From NCBI RefSeq assembly GCF_014851685.1, contig NZ_JACVAC010000001.1:868001-932000 (forward strand): a stretch of 64,000 bases of DNA, in the 5' to 3' direction. Of this stretch, positions 17,148 through 25,259 are shown piece by piece. The stretch comes from Pseudomonas sp. PDM05. GTDB taxonomy: Bacteria; Pseudomonadota; Gammaproteobacteria; Pseudomonadales; Pseudomonadaceae. How positions within the stretch are numbered: the stretch's first letter is position 1; each line of letters begins with the position of its first letter. The translations under genes and the position numbers were made by a program. The notes under the pieces were generated by a model that was given only the letters and a program-made list of their open reading frames with translations, was not told the origin of the DNA and did not search any database.

Positions 17148-18431
17148 ATGGATATAAAACAGCTCTGGCTCAACGTCCAAGACCTTTGGGGCGCCCTCGA
17201 TGAACACCCGTTGCTGCACGCCAGCCTCGGCCTTCTGGTGTTGCTGGTGGTGGCGCTCTTGCTCGGACGGATGGCGCGCTACCTGATCCTGCACACCATC
17301 AAGTTGCTTGGCCGGCAACCGGCCCTGCACTGGCTCAATGACCTGCGACACAACAAAGTCTTCCACCGCCTGGCGCAGATGACGCCATCACTGGTGATCC
17401 AGTTCGGCCTGTATCTGGTGCCGGACCTGAGCAAGACCGCGATCCTGTTCATCGGCAACGTGGCCCTGGCGATCAGCATCCTGTTCCTGACGCTGGCCAT
17501 GAGCGCCCTGCTCAACGCCCTGCTGGACATCTACGCGCGCACCGAACATGCGCGCACCCGCTCGATCAAGGGCTACGTGCAACTGGCGAAAATGGTTCTG
17601 TATGTGTTTGGCGCGATCATCATCGTCGCCACCCTGATCGACCGTTCGCCGCTATTGCTGCTGTCGGGCCTGGGTGCGATGTCGGCGGTGATCCTGTTGG
17701 TGTACAAGGACACCCTGCTGTCGTTCGTCGCCAGCGTGCAACTGACCAGCAACGACATGCTGCGGGTCGGCGACTGGATCGAAATGCCTCAGGTCGGCGC
17801 CGATGGCGATGTGGTGGACATCACCCTGCACACGGTCAAGGTGCAGAACTTCGACAAGACCATCGTCTCCATCCCCACCTGGCGCCTGATGTCCGAGTCG
17901 TTCAAGAACTGGCGCGGCATGCAGGCCTCGGGCGGGCGACGGATCAAGCGCAGCCTGTTTATCGACGCCAGTGGCGTGCGCTTCCTGCGCGACGATGAAG
18001 AGGTACGCATGACCCAGGTGCACCTGCTCACCGACTACATCGGGCGCAAGCAGGCCGAGCTCAAGGCGTGGAACGAAGCCCAGGGCCACAGTGCGCAACT
18101 GTCGGCCAACCGGCGGCGCATGACCAACCTCGGCACCTTTCGCGCCTACGCCCTGGCCTATCTGAAAAGCCACCCGGACATCCAGCCGAACATGACCTGC
18201 ATGGTGCGCCAGATGCAAACCACCGCCCAGGGTGTGCCGCTGGAGATCTACTGCTTCACGCGCACCACGGCGTGGGCGGATTACGAGCGGATCCAAGGGG
18301 ATATTTTTGATTATCTGCTGGCGGTGTTGCCGGAGTTTGGCTTGAGCCTGTATCAGCAGCCGAGTGGCAATGACTTGCGGGCGGGTGTGTTGCCGGCGGT
18401 GCTGGGGGCCAGTCACCTGCCGGCGGTGTAA
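17148..18431 (+). CDS. MscS-family mechanosensitive channel, YbdG-like
   Basis: A 427-residue inner-membrane protein. About five membrane segments in the first 200 residues lead to the MscS pore and beta domain: GLGAMSAVILLVYKDTLLSFVASVQLTSNDMLRVGDWIEMP, then DGDVVDITLHTVKVQNFDKTIVSIPTWRLMSESFKNW. The long cytosolic domain and these motifs match the YbdG (MscM) branch, which responds to membrane tension under osmotic stress. ATG at 17148 follows a weak site (CGGTTTCACCC). A single gene; the preceding helicase is divergent. Confidence 0.88.
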   Translation: MDIKQLWLNVQDLWGALDEHPLLHASLGLLVLLVVALLLGRMARYLILHTIKLLGRQPALHWLNDLRHNKVFHRLAQMTPSLVIQFGLYLVPDLSKTAILFIGNVALAISILFLTLAMSALLNALLDIYARTEHARTRSIKGYVQLAKMVLYVFGAIIIVATLIDRSPLLLLSGLGAMSAVILLVYKDTLLSFVASVQLTSNDMLRVGDWIEMPQVGADGDVVDITLHTVKVQNFDKTIVSIPTWRLMSESFKNWRGMQASGGRRIKRSLFIDASGVRFLRDDEEVRMTQVHLLTDYIGRKQAELKAWNEAQGHSAQLSANRRRMTNLGTFRAYALAYLKSHPDIQPNMTCMVRQMQTTAQGVPLEIYCFTRTTAWADYERIQGDIFDYLLAVLPEFGLSLYQQPSGNDLRAGVLPAVLGASHLPAV

Positions 18432-18494
18432 ACCGCCGCCAATGTGAGGGGGCGGTGCGACAATTCGGCTTGCCCCCCGGCAACTTTAACTTAT

Positions 18495-18809
18495 CTAGGC
18501 AGCCCAGCGGGCACCGATCACTTCAAACAGCAAGTCCAGCTCGAAGTCTTGCGGCGTTACTTTGTTATTGCTGATCCAGTCAAATAAGTAGGCGACCTGT
18601 TGTCGATTTTTCTTGTCCATCTGCCAAAGGCAATCAAAGTTAAACCCGCCATAAGTATCAGAGTCGTACCAAGCCATCAGAAAAGCGGCAACGGGTTCTG
18701 CATCAGAAGTGCCGTCCAGCGCTAAAACGACAAGCGCCCTGATGACATGTAAAACATCATCATTGACATCAACCTTCGGCACAGGAACTGGCCTGCCATA
18801 GTGGTTCAT
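18495..18809 (-). CDS. Hypothetical protein, possible DUF7673 member
   Basis: A 104-residue soluble protein. The central AAFLMAWYDSDTYGGFNFDCLWQMD followed by VAYLFDWISNN...TPQDFELDLLFEVIGARWAA resembles the DUF7673 pattern (FLLAWWNA..GGFDLTDLW.VD...F..I), a family often seen on mobile DNA. AT content is somewhat higher than in its neighbours, consistent with acquisition. ATG has GGAAACAAATAAAA upstream. Function unknown; it is a single gene between two unrelated ones. Confidence 0.72.
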   Translation of the reverse strand: MNHYGRPVPVPKVDVNDDVLHVIRALVVLALDGTSDAEPVAAFLMAWYDSDTYGGFNFDCLWQMDKKNRQQVAYLFDWISNNKVTPQDFELDLLFEVIGARWAA

Positions 18810-18944
18810 TTTTATTTGTTTCCTTCACTCTCTAAACCACCGTGCGAGTAAAAGAGCAGACAATCATCTGCCCTTTTAACGCCGCACGACAAAGCACTTT
18901 GTCCGTCACACTCAGGGTCATACGTGGGACATCAGCGCGAACGA

Positions 18945-20570
18945 TCAGGTACGAAAGCGTCCCACAAGCCCGCTCAGTTGCGCGGCCAACTGCGACAGCT
19001 CATTGCTTGCCGCGCTGGTCTGCAAGGCGCCCGCTGCCGATTGCGCAGACAGGTCGCGGATTGCCACCAGGTTGCTGTCCACTTCACGGGCGACCTGGGC
19101 CTGCTCTTCGGCTGCACTGGCAATCACCAGATTGCGCTCATTGATCTGGCCGATGGCCGCAAAAATGTCCTCCAGCACCGCCCCTGACGCCTGGGTGATC
19201 TCCAGTGTGCCCAGGGCACGCGCGGTGCTGCTGCGCATCGAGTCCACCGCCTGTTCGGCCGTGCTCTGCACGCTGGCAATCATCTGTTCGATCTCGCGGG
19301 TCGACTCCTGAGTGCGGTAGGCAAGGGTGCGTACCTCGTCGGCCACGACCGCAAATCCGCGACCGGCTTCACCCGCTCGGGCTGCCTCGATCGCTGCGTT
19401 GAGGGCCAGCAGGTTGGTCTGCTCCGAGACGGCGCGTATCACGTCCAGCACCTTGCCGATGTTGCGCACTTTGTCAGCCAGCTCGCGGATCTGCTCGGCG
19501 CTGCCCTGAATCTCGGCGGTCATCGATTGCGTACCGCTGATGTTCTCGCGTACTTGCTGGCGGCTTTTTTCCGACAGCGTATTGGACGCCGTCGCCGCTT
19601 GTGATGTGGACACTGCGTTGCGCGCCACTTCTTCGACCGCACTGGTCATCTGGTTAACGGCAGTAGCGGCCTGCTCCAATTGCATGTCCTGCTGCTGGAG
19701 GCCGCGGTTGCTTTCTTCGGTCACGGCATTGAGTTCTTCCGCGGCTGAGGCCAACTGCATGGCTGAATCAGCGATCTGGATCAGTGTTTCGCGCTGGCTG
19801 GCCTGCATGCGTTGGAGTTCAACGAACAACTCGCCAATTTCGTTGCGCCCAGGCGAGACAACCTCGCGAGTCAGGTCGCCCCCGGCGATGCGCTTGAAGT
19901 GCTCACCCGCCGCGCGCAATGGACGCAGGACCGTGCCCGAGATAAATACCCAGCAGACAACGGCGAGGGCCAGGGTCAGCAGGATCAAGGCGACGGCCAG
20001 GGTTTGCGCAGTTTGCAGCCGCGCAGCCGCCTCCAAGTTGATCTCCTGTGCACGGGCATCCAATGCGCCGACCAGCTTCACGCGAATCTCCTGAAGCTTG
20101 GTCATGCCGTTGCCAGCAGCGATGTTGACTTGAAAATACTGTTCTGGGGAACGCGCGCGCGTGGCAGCGCGCTGACCGACGATGGCCTGGCCGTACTCGG
20201 TAAACGCCCCTTTGAGATCTTCGGCCAAGGCGTTCAACTGCGTATCACGCAAGTCTTTGGTAGAAACGTCCAGCTTGGCGATTGCTTCATTCCAGATAGC
20301 CTCGCTGCGCACCAAGCGTGCCTCTGCTTCGTCGAAACGCCCGCCGGTTGTCTCAATAAACGCCGAGGACACATTGGCGCTGGTGCGGATGGCCAGCAGT
20401 AACGCGTTGTTGATGCCGTCGATTTGTCGTGAAGTACGACTCAACTCGTCAATCTGATTGTGACTGCTCACCGCCGACCACCAACTGTTCAGCGTCGAAA
20501 ACAGCAATGCAACAATGAATAGCAGTAGCACCCCAATCATGCCGGTACGTATTTTCAGATGGGCAAACAT
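18945..20570 (-). CDS. Methyl-accepting chemotaxis protein
   Basis: A 541-residue chemoreceptor. Membrane segment 1 at about 11-31, a periplasmic helical domain (Tar/4HB type, about 35-190), segment 2 at about 190-212 ([20 protein letters not shown]), HAMP, then the signalling coiled coil with the tip [20 protein letters not shown] and methylation helices. The ligand is not readable. ATG at 20570 is chosen because GAGGAG precedes it by 7 nt; the frame opens five codons earlier. A FliA-type promoter lies upstream, tying it to the motility regulon. Confidence 0.9.
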   Translation of the reverse strand: MFAHLKIRTGMIGVLLLFIVALLFSTLNSWWSAVSSHNQIDELSRTSRQIDGINNALLLAIRTSANVSSAFIETTGGRFDEAEARLVRSEAIWNEAIAKLDVSTKDLRDTQLNALAEDLKGAFTEYGQAIVGQRAATRARSPEQYFQVNIAAGNGMTKLQEIRVKLVGALDARAQEINLEAAARLQTAQTLAVALILLTLALAVVCWVFISGTVLRPLRAAGEHFKRIAGGDLTREVVSPGRNEIGELFVELQRMQASQRETLIQIADSAMQLASAAEELNAVTEESNRGLQQQDMQLEQAATAVNQMTSAVEEVARNAVSTSQAATASNTLSEKSRQQVRENISGTQSMTAEIQGSAEQIRELADKVRNIGKVLDVIRAVSEQTNLLALNAAIEAARAGEAGRGFAVVADEVRTLAYRTQESTREIEQMIASVQSTAEQAVDSMRSSTARALGTLEITQASGAVLEDIFAAIGQINERNLVIASAAEEQAQVAREVDSNLVAIRDLSAQSAAGALQTSAASNELSQLAAQLSGLVGRFRT

Positions 20571-20612
20571 TGCAGCACTCCTCACAAGCCAGACTAATTA
20601 ACAGTGACATTA

Positions 20613-20639
20613 ATATCGGCGTTGTTTCAGGAGCTTAAG
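20613..20639 (-). promoter_or_regulatory. Probable FliA (sigma-28) promoter for the chemoreceptor
   Basis: On the minus strand, CTTAAG is followed after 13 nt by GCCGATAT, close to the flagellar sigma consensus (TAAA-N15-GCCGATAA); the -10 matches 7 of 8. It lies about 45 nt before the ATG. Confidence 0.6.
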
Positions 20640-20695
20640 TAACAGAAGTCCGAACTGGTTCGATTACCGAACGGTAGATGTGCAATCTTGGAACA

Positions 20696-21547
20696 TTACT
20701 TCACAGCCCCCAACCGACTGATCCACACCGCCCCCAAAATCACCAACCCACCCAACGCCAAGCGCCCCAGCGGCTCATGCTGGTTCCAGATCAGCAAATT
20801 CAGCAGCAACCCCACCGGCACATGCAGGTTGTTCATCACCGCCAGCGTGCCGCCCTGCACCAGGCAGGCGCCCTTGTTCCACCAGTACATGCCCAGTGCC
20901 GTACTGACCAACCCCAGGAATAACAGCACGCCCCATTGCAACGGTGCATCGGGCAGGAAGTTGGCCTTGCCGAACAGCAGGAACGCCGGCAACACCACCA
21001 GCAATGCGCCCACATAGAAGAAACCGAAACGCCGGTAATGCGGCAGGTCGCTCGGGTAGCGCTGGACCAGATGCTTGTACATCACCTGCCCGGCGGCATA
21101 GGTGAAGTTGGCCAGTTGCAGCAGCAGGAAGCCACCCAGGAAGTGCGGGGTGATCTGGTCGAAGCGAATCACCGCCGCGCCCGCCACCGCCACCAGTGCG
21201 GCGACCAGCGCCCAGGGGTTGAAGCGGCGGTTGAGGGCGTCTTCGATCAGGGTCACGTGCAACGGCGTGAGGATGGTGAACAGCAGCACCTCCGGCACCG
21301 TGAGCACGCGAAAGCTCAGGTACAGGCACACGTAGGTCACGCCAAATTGCAGCGCGCCAATCACCAGCATGCCGCGCATGAAGGCCGGTTCCACCGAACG
21401 CCAGCGGGTCAGCGGGATAAACACCAGGCCGGCCAGCAACACGCGCACCAGCACGGCGAAGTAGCTGTCGACGTGACCGGCGAGGTACTCGCCGATCAAG
21501 CTGAAGGAAAATGCCTGAATCAGGGTGACAACCAGTAGATAGCCCAT
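20696..21547 (-). CDS. EamA-family (DMT) transporter
   Basis: A 283-residue inner-membrane protein with ten hydrophobic segments in two EamA repeats of five. EFYxxxVR-like and GxVMYK motifs (FTYAAGQVMYKHLVQRY) and the final ...GLVILGAVWISRLG fit the carboxylate/amino acid/amine exporter branch of the drug/metabolite superfamily. Substrate unknown. ATG at 21547 follows GAAGCGAGGCGCGC. A single gene, separated from azoR by the azoR terminator. Confidence 0.88.
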   Translation of the reverse strand: MGYLLVVTLIQAFSFSLIGEYLAGHVDSYFAVLVRVLLAGLVFIPLTRWRSVEPAFMRGMLVIGALQFGVTYVCLYLSFRVLTVPEVLLFTILTPLHVTLIEDALNRRFNPWALVAALVAVAGAAVIRFDQITPHFLGGFLLLQLANFTYAAGQVMYKHLVQRYPSDLPHYRRFGFFYVGALLVVLPAFLLFGKANFLPDAPLQWGVLLFLGLVSTALGMYWWNKGACLVQGGTLAVMNNLHVPVGLLLNLLIWNQHEPLGRLALGGLVILGAVWISRLGAVK

Positions 21548-21609
21548 GCGCGCCTCGCTTCGAATGGGCGGGACATTAAAGGTTTTCGGCGCTTGACGAA
21601 ACTCAGGGC

Positions 21610-21644
21610 AAAAAAAACCCGACCTCGCTAAAGCGGCAGTCGGG
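21610..21644 (-). terminator. Terminator downstream of azoR
   Basis: On the minus strand CCCGAC...GTCGGG with an inner GCCGCTTTAGCGAG loop is followed by eight T. It lies 107 nt after the azoR stop and just before the EamA gene. Confidence 0.85.
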
Positions 21645-21750
21645 CAGGAGCACTCAGGAGCAAAAAGTGCAAAGGGAGGTTCATTACGCGTACTTGAAGG
21701 GTTTGCGTGGCACTAGATAAACACCGCGCGATTATCTGACGATTAAAGGA

Positions 21751-22350
21751 TCAGGCGACCTGTGCCAACAGCGCCTTGGCGTGGTTGATGCCCTTTTCCT
21801 GGAAGTCACCGCTCAGGTTCACGCCTTCGGCATGAATGAAAGTCACGTCGTGGATGCCGATAAAGCCCATGACCTGGCGCAGGTACGGTTCCTGGTGATC
21901 CGACGTGGCGCCGGTGTGGATGCCGCCGCGGGCGGTCAACACGATGGCGCGCTTGCCAATGAGCAAGCCCTGCGGGCCGGTGGCGGTGTATTTGAACGTC
22001 ACACCGGCGCGCAGCACGTGGTCCAGCCAGGCCTTGAGGGTGCTGGGGATGGCGAAGTTGTACATCGGCGCGGCCATCACCAGCACGTCGGCGGCGAGCA
22101 ACTCATCGGTCAATGCGTTGGAGCGGTCGAGGCTGGCTTGTTCGCTGGCGCTACGCTGATCTGCAGGTTTCATCCAACCGCCCAGCAGGTCGGCATCCAG
22201 GTGTGGCAACGGGTTGAGGGCCACGTCACGGACGGTGATCCGGTCCGCCGGGTGGGCGGCCTGCCATTGGCTGATGAACTGCTGGGTCAGCTGGCGGGAG
22301 ATCGAGCCTTGCTGGCGGGCGCTGCTTTCGATGATCAGAACGTTGGACAT
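21751..22350 (-). CDS. azoR: FMN-dependent NADH azoreductase
   Basis: A 199-residue flavodoxin-fold enzyme. MSNVLIIESSARQQGSISRQLT is the FMN-phosphate-binding start of AzoR; PMYNFAIPSTLKAWLDHVLRAGVTFKY and ARGGIHTG are family signatures. AzoR reduces azo compounds and quinones using NAD(P)H in the cytosol and is thought to guard against quinone/thiol stress. ATG is preceded by GGAGCCTACGCAGCC. Upstream (22450-22466) lies an AT-rich palindrome that may be regulatory. A single-gene unit with its own terminator. Confidence 0.94.
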   Translation of the reverse strand: MSNVLIIESSARQQGSISRQLTQQFISQWQAAHPADRITVRDVALNPLPHLDADLLGGWMKPADQRSASEQASLDRSNALTDELLAADVLVMAAPMYNFAIPSTLKAWLDHVLRAGVTFKYTATGPQGLLIGKRAIVLTARGGIHTGATSDHQEPYLRQVMGFIGIHDVTFIHAEGVNLSGDFQEKGINHAKALLAQVA

Positions 22351-22466
22351 GGCTGCGTAGGCTCCATCTGTAAATGCTGTAAGTCGATGGAGTGGAGATT
22401 AAACAGAGCCAATTCGATAAAAAAGCGCAAAAAACTGCTATAACCCATCTATAAATTTGTTTATAA

Positions 22467-22494
22467 GCGGAGTATTCCTCTGGAGATGCTCCGC
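22467..22494 (-). terminator. Hairpin after the small secreted-protein gene
   Basis: GCGGAG / CTCCGC arms around a 16-nt loop, about 8 nt after the stop on the minus strand, followed by an AT-rich TTATAAACAAATTTATAG with no clean T run. A weak terminator candidate. Confidence 0.4.
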
Positions 22495-22501
22495 TGTCGG
22501 G

Positions 22502-22816
22502 TTATTTCGGGCTGCAAGCCAGGGCAATGCGCATCTTGATGATGGCGCGGTTGAACTTGACGGTGGTGTTGGTGCTTTTACCTGCCGGCACCGTGACCTT
22601 GCGATTGCGCGGCGCTTCCGGGCCGTTGGTGAAGGTTACCGAACACACTGCATCGTTGGTGCCGTAGTTATTCAGGCGGATCGAACTGATGTCACCGTCC
22701 ACATCGGAGGCGGTGTAATCAATGCTCACGCCGTCGATCTTTTTCGTCACGTCGATGGAATAGGCAAACGCGCTCAGCGGCAGCAGCGCCAGCAACACAC
22801 AACAGAATTTTCTCAT
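22502..22816 (-). CDS. Small secreted conserved protein
   Basis: A 104-residue exported protein: signal peptide MRKFCCVLLALLPLSAFA, then an 86-residue beta-rich mature part (YSIDVTKKIDGVSIDYTASDVDG, SIRLNNYGTNDAVCSVTFTNGPEAP) with two cysteines that could form a disulphide. ATG at 22816 follows GGAG at 7 nt; the longer frame to 22864 would mask the signal peptide. Pseudomonas homologues, as I recall, are sometimes labelled 3-phosphoglycerate kinase, which this sequence cannot be. The fold resembles small periplasmic immunoglobulin-like modules; function unknown. It is divergent from the LysR gene (49 nt). Confidence 0.8.
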   Translation of the reverse strand: MRKFCCVLLALLPLSAFAYSIDVTKKIDGVSIDYTASDVDGDISSIRLNNYGTNDAVCSVTFTNGPEAPRNRKVTVPAGKSTNTTVKFNRAIIKMRIALACSPK

Positions 22817-22865
22817 TCGGTGGTCTCCAATAAGGACCGCCAGCTTAGGACAAGAGGAACCCATC

Positions 22866-23789
22866 TTGAAAGCGCCCCGCGTTACCCTCGATCAATGGCG
22901 CACGCTGCAGGCCGTGGTCGACCACGGCGGCTTCGCCCAGGCGGCTGAAGCGCTGCACCGTTCGCAGTCCTCGGTGAGCTACACCGTGGCCCGCATGCAA
23001 GATCAGCTTGGCGTGCCGCTGTTGCGCATCGACGGGCGCAAGGCCGTGCTCACCGACGCCGGCGAAGTGCTGTTACGCCGCTCGCGGCAACTGGTGAAGA
23101 ATGCCAGCCAGCTGGAAGACCTCGCACACCATATGGAACAGGGCTGGGAAGCCGAAGTGCGCCTGGTGGTGGACGCCGCCTACCCGAATGCACGCCTGGT
23201 GCGCGCCCTCTCGGCCTTTATGCCGCAGAGCCGTGGCTGCCGCGTGCGCCTGCGCGAGGAGGTGCTGTCCGGCGTGGAAGAGTTGTTGATCGAAGGCGTG
23301 GCTGACCTGGCGATCTGCGGTTTCAGTATCCCCGGTTACCTGGGCACGGAAATGAGCGACGTGGAATTTGTCGCCGTGGCCCACCCCGAACACGCTCTGC
23401 ACCGCATGAACCGCGAACTGAGCTTCCAGGACCTGGAAAGCCAGATGCAGGTGGTGATCCGCGACTCCGGCCGCCAGCAACCGCGCGATGTAGGCTGGCT
23501 CGGCGCCGAGCAGCGCTGGACCGTCGGCAGCCTGGCCACCGCCGCATCATTCGTGGGCAGTGGCCTGGGCTTTGCCTGGTTGCCCCGGCACATGATCGAA
23601 CGCGAACTCACCGAGGGCGTGCTCAAGCAGCTACCCTTGGAACAGGGCGGCAGCCGTCACCCCACGTTCTACCTCTACTCGAACAAGGACAAACCCCTGG
23701 GGCCCGCGACGCAGATCCTCGTGGAACTGCTGCGTACCTTTGACACCGCCCCGTTGGACGCGCCTTTCGCCGCCCCCCAGCAAGCCTGA
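22866..23789 (+). CDS. LysR-family transcriptional regulator
   Basis: A 307-residue regulator: helix-turn-helix RTLQAVVDHGGFAQAAEALHRSQSSVSYTVARMQDQLGVPL in the first 65 residues, then an effector-binding domain. The start is a TTG at 22866 preceded by AGAGGAACCCATC. The unbroken run of four genes downstream (hydrolase, cyclophilin, ABC exporter, small gaps) suggests co-transcription at least with the hydrolase, 14 nt on. It may also control the divergent small secreted protein. Effector unknown. Confidence 0.9.
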   Translation: MKAPRVTLDQWRTLQAVVDHGGFAQAAEALHRSQSSVSYTVARMQDQLGVPLLRIDGRKAVLTDAGEVLLRRSRQLVKNASQLEDLAHHMEQGWEAEVRLVVDAAYPNARLVRALSAFMPQSRGCRVRLREEVLSGVEELLIEGVADLAICGFSIPGYLGTEMSDVEFVAVAHPEHALHRMNRELSFQDLESQMQVVIRDSGRQQPRDVGWLGAEQRWTVGSLATAASFVGSGLGFAWLPRHMIERELTEGVLKQLPLEQGGSRHPTFYLYSNKDKPLGPATQILVELLRTFDTAPLDAPFAAPQQA

Positions 23790-23803
23790 AACGGAGTTCA
23801 CCC

Positions 23804-24607
23804 ATGGCCTGGTTCGACCACGAGGGATGCAGCCTGCACTACGAGGAATACGGCCACGGCACCCCGCTGATCCTGATCCACGGCCTGGGCTCCAGCAGCC
23901 AGGATTGGGAACTGCAGATTCCAGTGCTGGCCAGGCATTACCGCCTGATCGTGGTAGACGTGCGAGGTCATGGCCGCTCGGATAAACCCCGTGAGCGCTA
24001 CAGCATCCGGGGTTTCACTGACGACCTGATTGCCTTGTTCGAGCACCTGAGCCTACCGCCGGCCCACGTGGTGGGCTTGTCCATGGGCGGCATGATCGCC
24101 TTCCAACTGGCGGTGGACGAACCGGCCCTGCTCAAGAGCCTGTGCATCGTCAACAGCGCGCCCGAAGTGAAAGTTCGCAGCGCCGACGATTACTGGCAGT
24201 GGGCCAAGCGCTGGAGCCTGGCGCGGTTGCTGAGCCTGTCCACGATCGGCAAGGCGTTGGGCGAGCGGCTGTTCCCCAAACCGGCGCAGGCCGGCCTGCG
24301 TCGCAAGATGGCCGAACGCTGGGCAAAAAACGACAAACGTGCTTATCTCGCCAGCTTCGATGCAATTGTGGGCTGGGGGGTGCAGGAACATCTTTCCCGA
24401 ATTACCTGTCCTACGCTGGTCATCAGCGCCGACCACGACTACACCCCCGTGGCGCAGAAACAAAACTATGTAAAACTGCTGCCCGATGCGCGACTGGTGG
24501 TGATCGAAGATTCCCGTCATGCCACGCCACTGGATCAACCCGAAGTCTTTAACGCTACCTTGCTCGATTTTCTAAAGACAGTCGAAACCACTACCCAGGA
24601 TCACTGA
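23804..24607 (+). CDS. Alpha/beta hydrolase
   Basis: A 267-residue cytosolic alpha/beta hydrolase. Seen: oxyanion-hole LIHGLGSSSQDW, RGHGRSDKP, nucleophile elbow GLSMGG (Ser about 94), an acid in ISADHDYTP and His in DSRHATPLDQP. The layout matches BioH/RutD/3-oxoadipate enol-lactonase-type esterases; substrate not readable. ATG is preceded by CGGAGTTCACCC. It follows the LysR gene by 14 nt and precedes the cyclophilin by 3 nt, so the three are probably one transcript. Confidence 0.9.
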   Translation: MAWFDHEGCSLHYEEYGHGTPLILIHGLGSSSQDWELQIPVLARHYRLIVVDVRGHGRSDKPRERYSIRGFTDDLIALFEHLSLPPAHVVGLSMGGMIAFQLAVDEPALLKSLCIVNSAPEVKVRSADDYWQWAKRWSLARLLSLSTIGKALGERLFPKPAQAGLRRKMAERWAKNDKRAYLASFDAIVGWGVQEHLSRITCPTLVISADHDYTPVAQKQNYVKLLPDARLVVIEDSRHATPLDQPEVFNATLLDFLKTVETTTQDH

Positions 24608-24610
24608 CCC

Positions 24611-25174
24611 ATGCTGAAAAAAATCGCCTTCTTTGCCGGTTCCGTTCTATTCGCTGCCAACCTGATGGCGGCCGAGGCTGCCAAGGTGCCCCGCGTCGAA
24701 ATCATCACCACCAACGGCAACATCGAAATCGAACTGGACCCGGTCAAGGCGCCGATCAGTACCAAGAACTTCCTGGCCTACGTGGACAAGGGTTTCTACA
24801 CCAACACGATTTTCCACCGCGTGATCCCGGGTTTCATGATCCAGGGCGGCGGGTTCACCCCGCAGATGTCGCAAAAGCCGACCGAAGCGCCGATCCGCAA
24901 CGAAGCCAGCAACGGCCTGCATAACGTGCGCGGCACCTTGTCCATGGCCCGCACCAACGACCCGAACTCGGCCACCAGCCAGTTCTTCATCAACGTTGCC
25001 GACAATGCGTTCCTCGATCCGGGCCGTGACGCCGGTTACGCGGTGTTCGCCAAGGTGGTCAAGGGCATGGACGTGGTCGATGTCATCGTCAACTCCCAGA
25101 CCACCACCAAGCAGGGCATGCAGAACGTGCCAATCGATCCTGTCCTGATCAAGTCGGCCAAGCGCATCGACTGA
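24611..25174 (+). CDS. ppiA: Periplasmic cyclophilin (PpiA-type peptidyl-prolyl isomerase)
   Basis: A 187-residue exported cyclophilin. Signal peptide of about 20 residues ([20 protein letters not shown]), then the catalytic core: [24 protein letters not shown] (active-site Arg in FHRVIPGF), [16 protein letters not shown] and [15 protein letters not shown]. It catalyses cis-trans isomerisation of Xaa-Pro bonds during periplasmic folding. It starts 3 nt after the hydrolase stop, so translation is likely coupled. ATG is preceded by CCAGGATCACTGACCC. Confidence 0.93.
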   Translation: MLKKIAFFAGSVLFAANLMAAEAAKVPRVEIITTNGNIEIELDPVKAPISTKNFLAYVDKGFYTNTIFHRVIPGFMIQGGGFTPQMSQKPTEAPIRNEASNGLHNVRGTLSMARTNDPNSATSQFFINVADNAFLDPGRDAGYAVFAKVVKGMDVVDVIVNSQTTTKQGMQNVPIDPVLIKSAKRID

Positions 25175-25225
25175 GGTCCGCAGGAGGTTCCGCGCGTGGC
25201 CCACAAGGCCGCGCGCGCATTTGAA

Positions 25226-25259
25226 AGGAGAGCCCGCCCTGCGGGCGTCATACCTAATG
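25226..25259 (+). promoter_or_regulatory. Ribosome site separated from the ABC-exporter start by a hairpin
   Basis: AGGAG at 25226-25230 lies 26 nt before the ATG at 25257. A perfect 6-bp hairpin (GCCCGC-CCT-GCGGGC, 25232-25246) sits between. Folded, it would leave about 11 nt of effective spacing. Confidence 0.5.
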
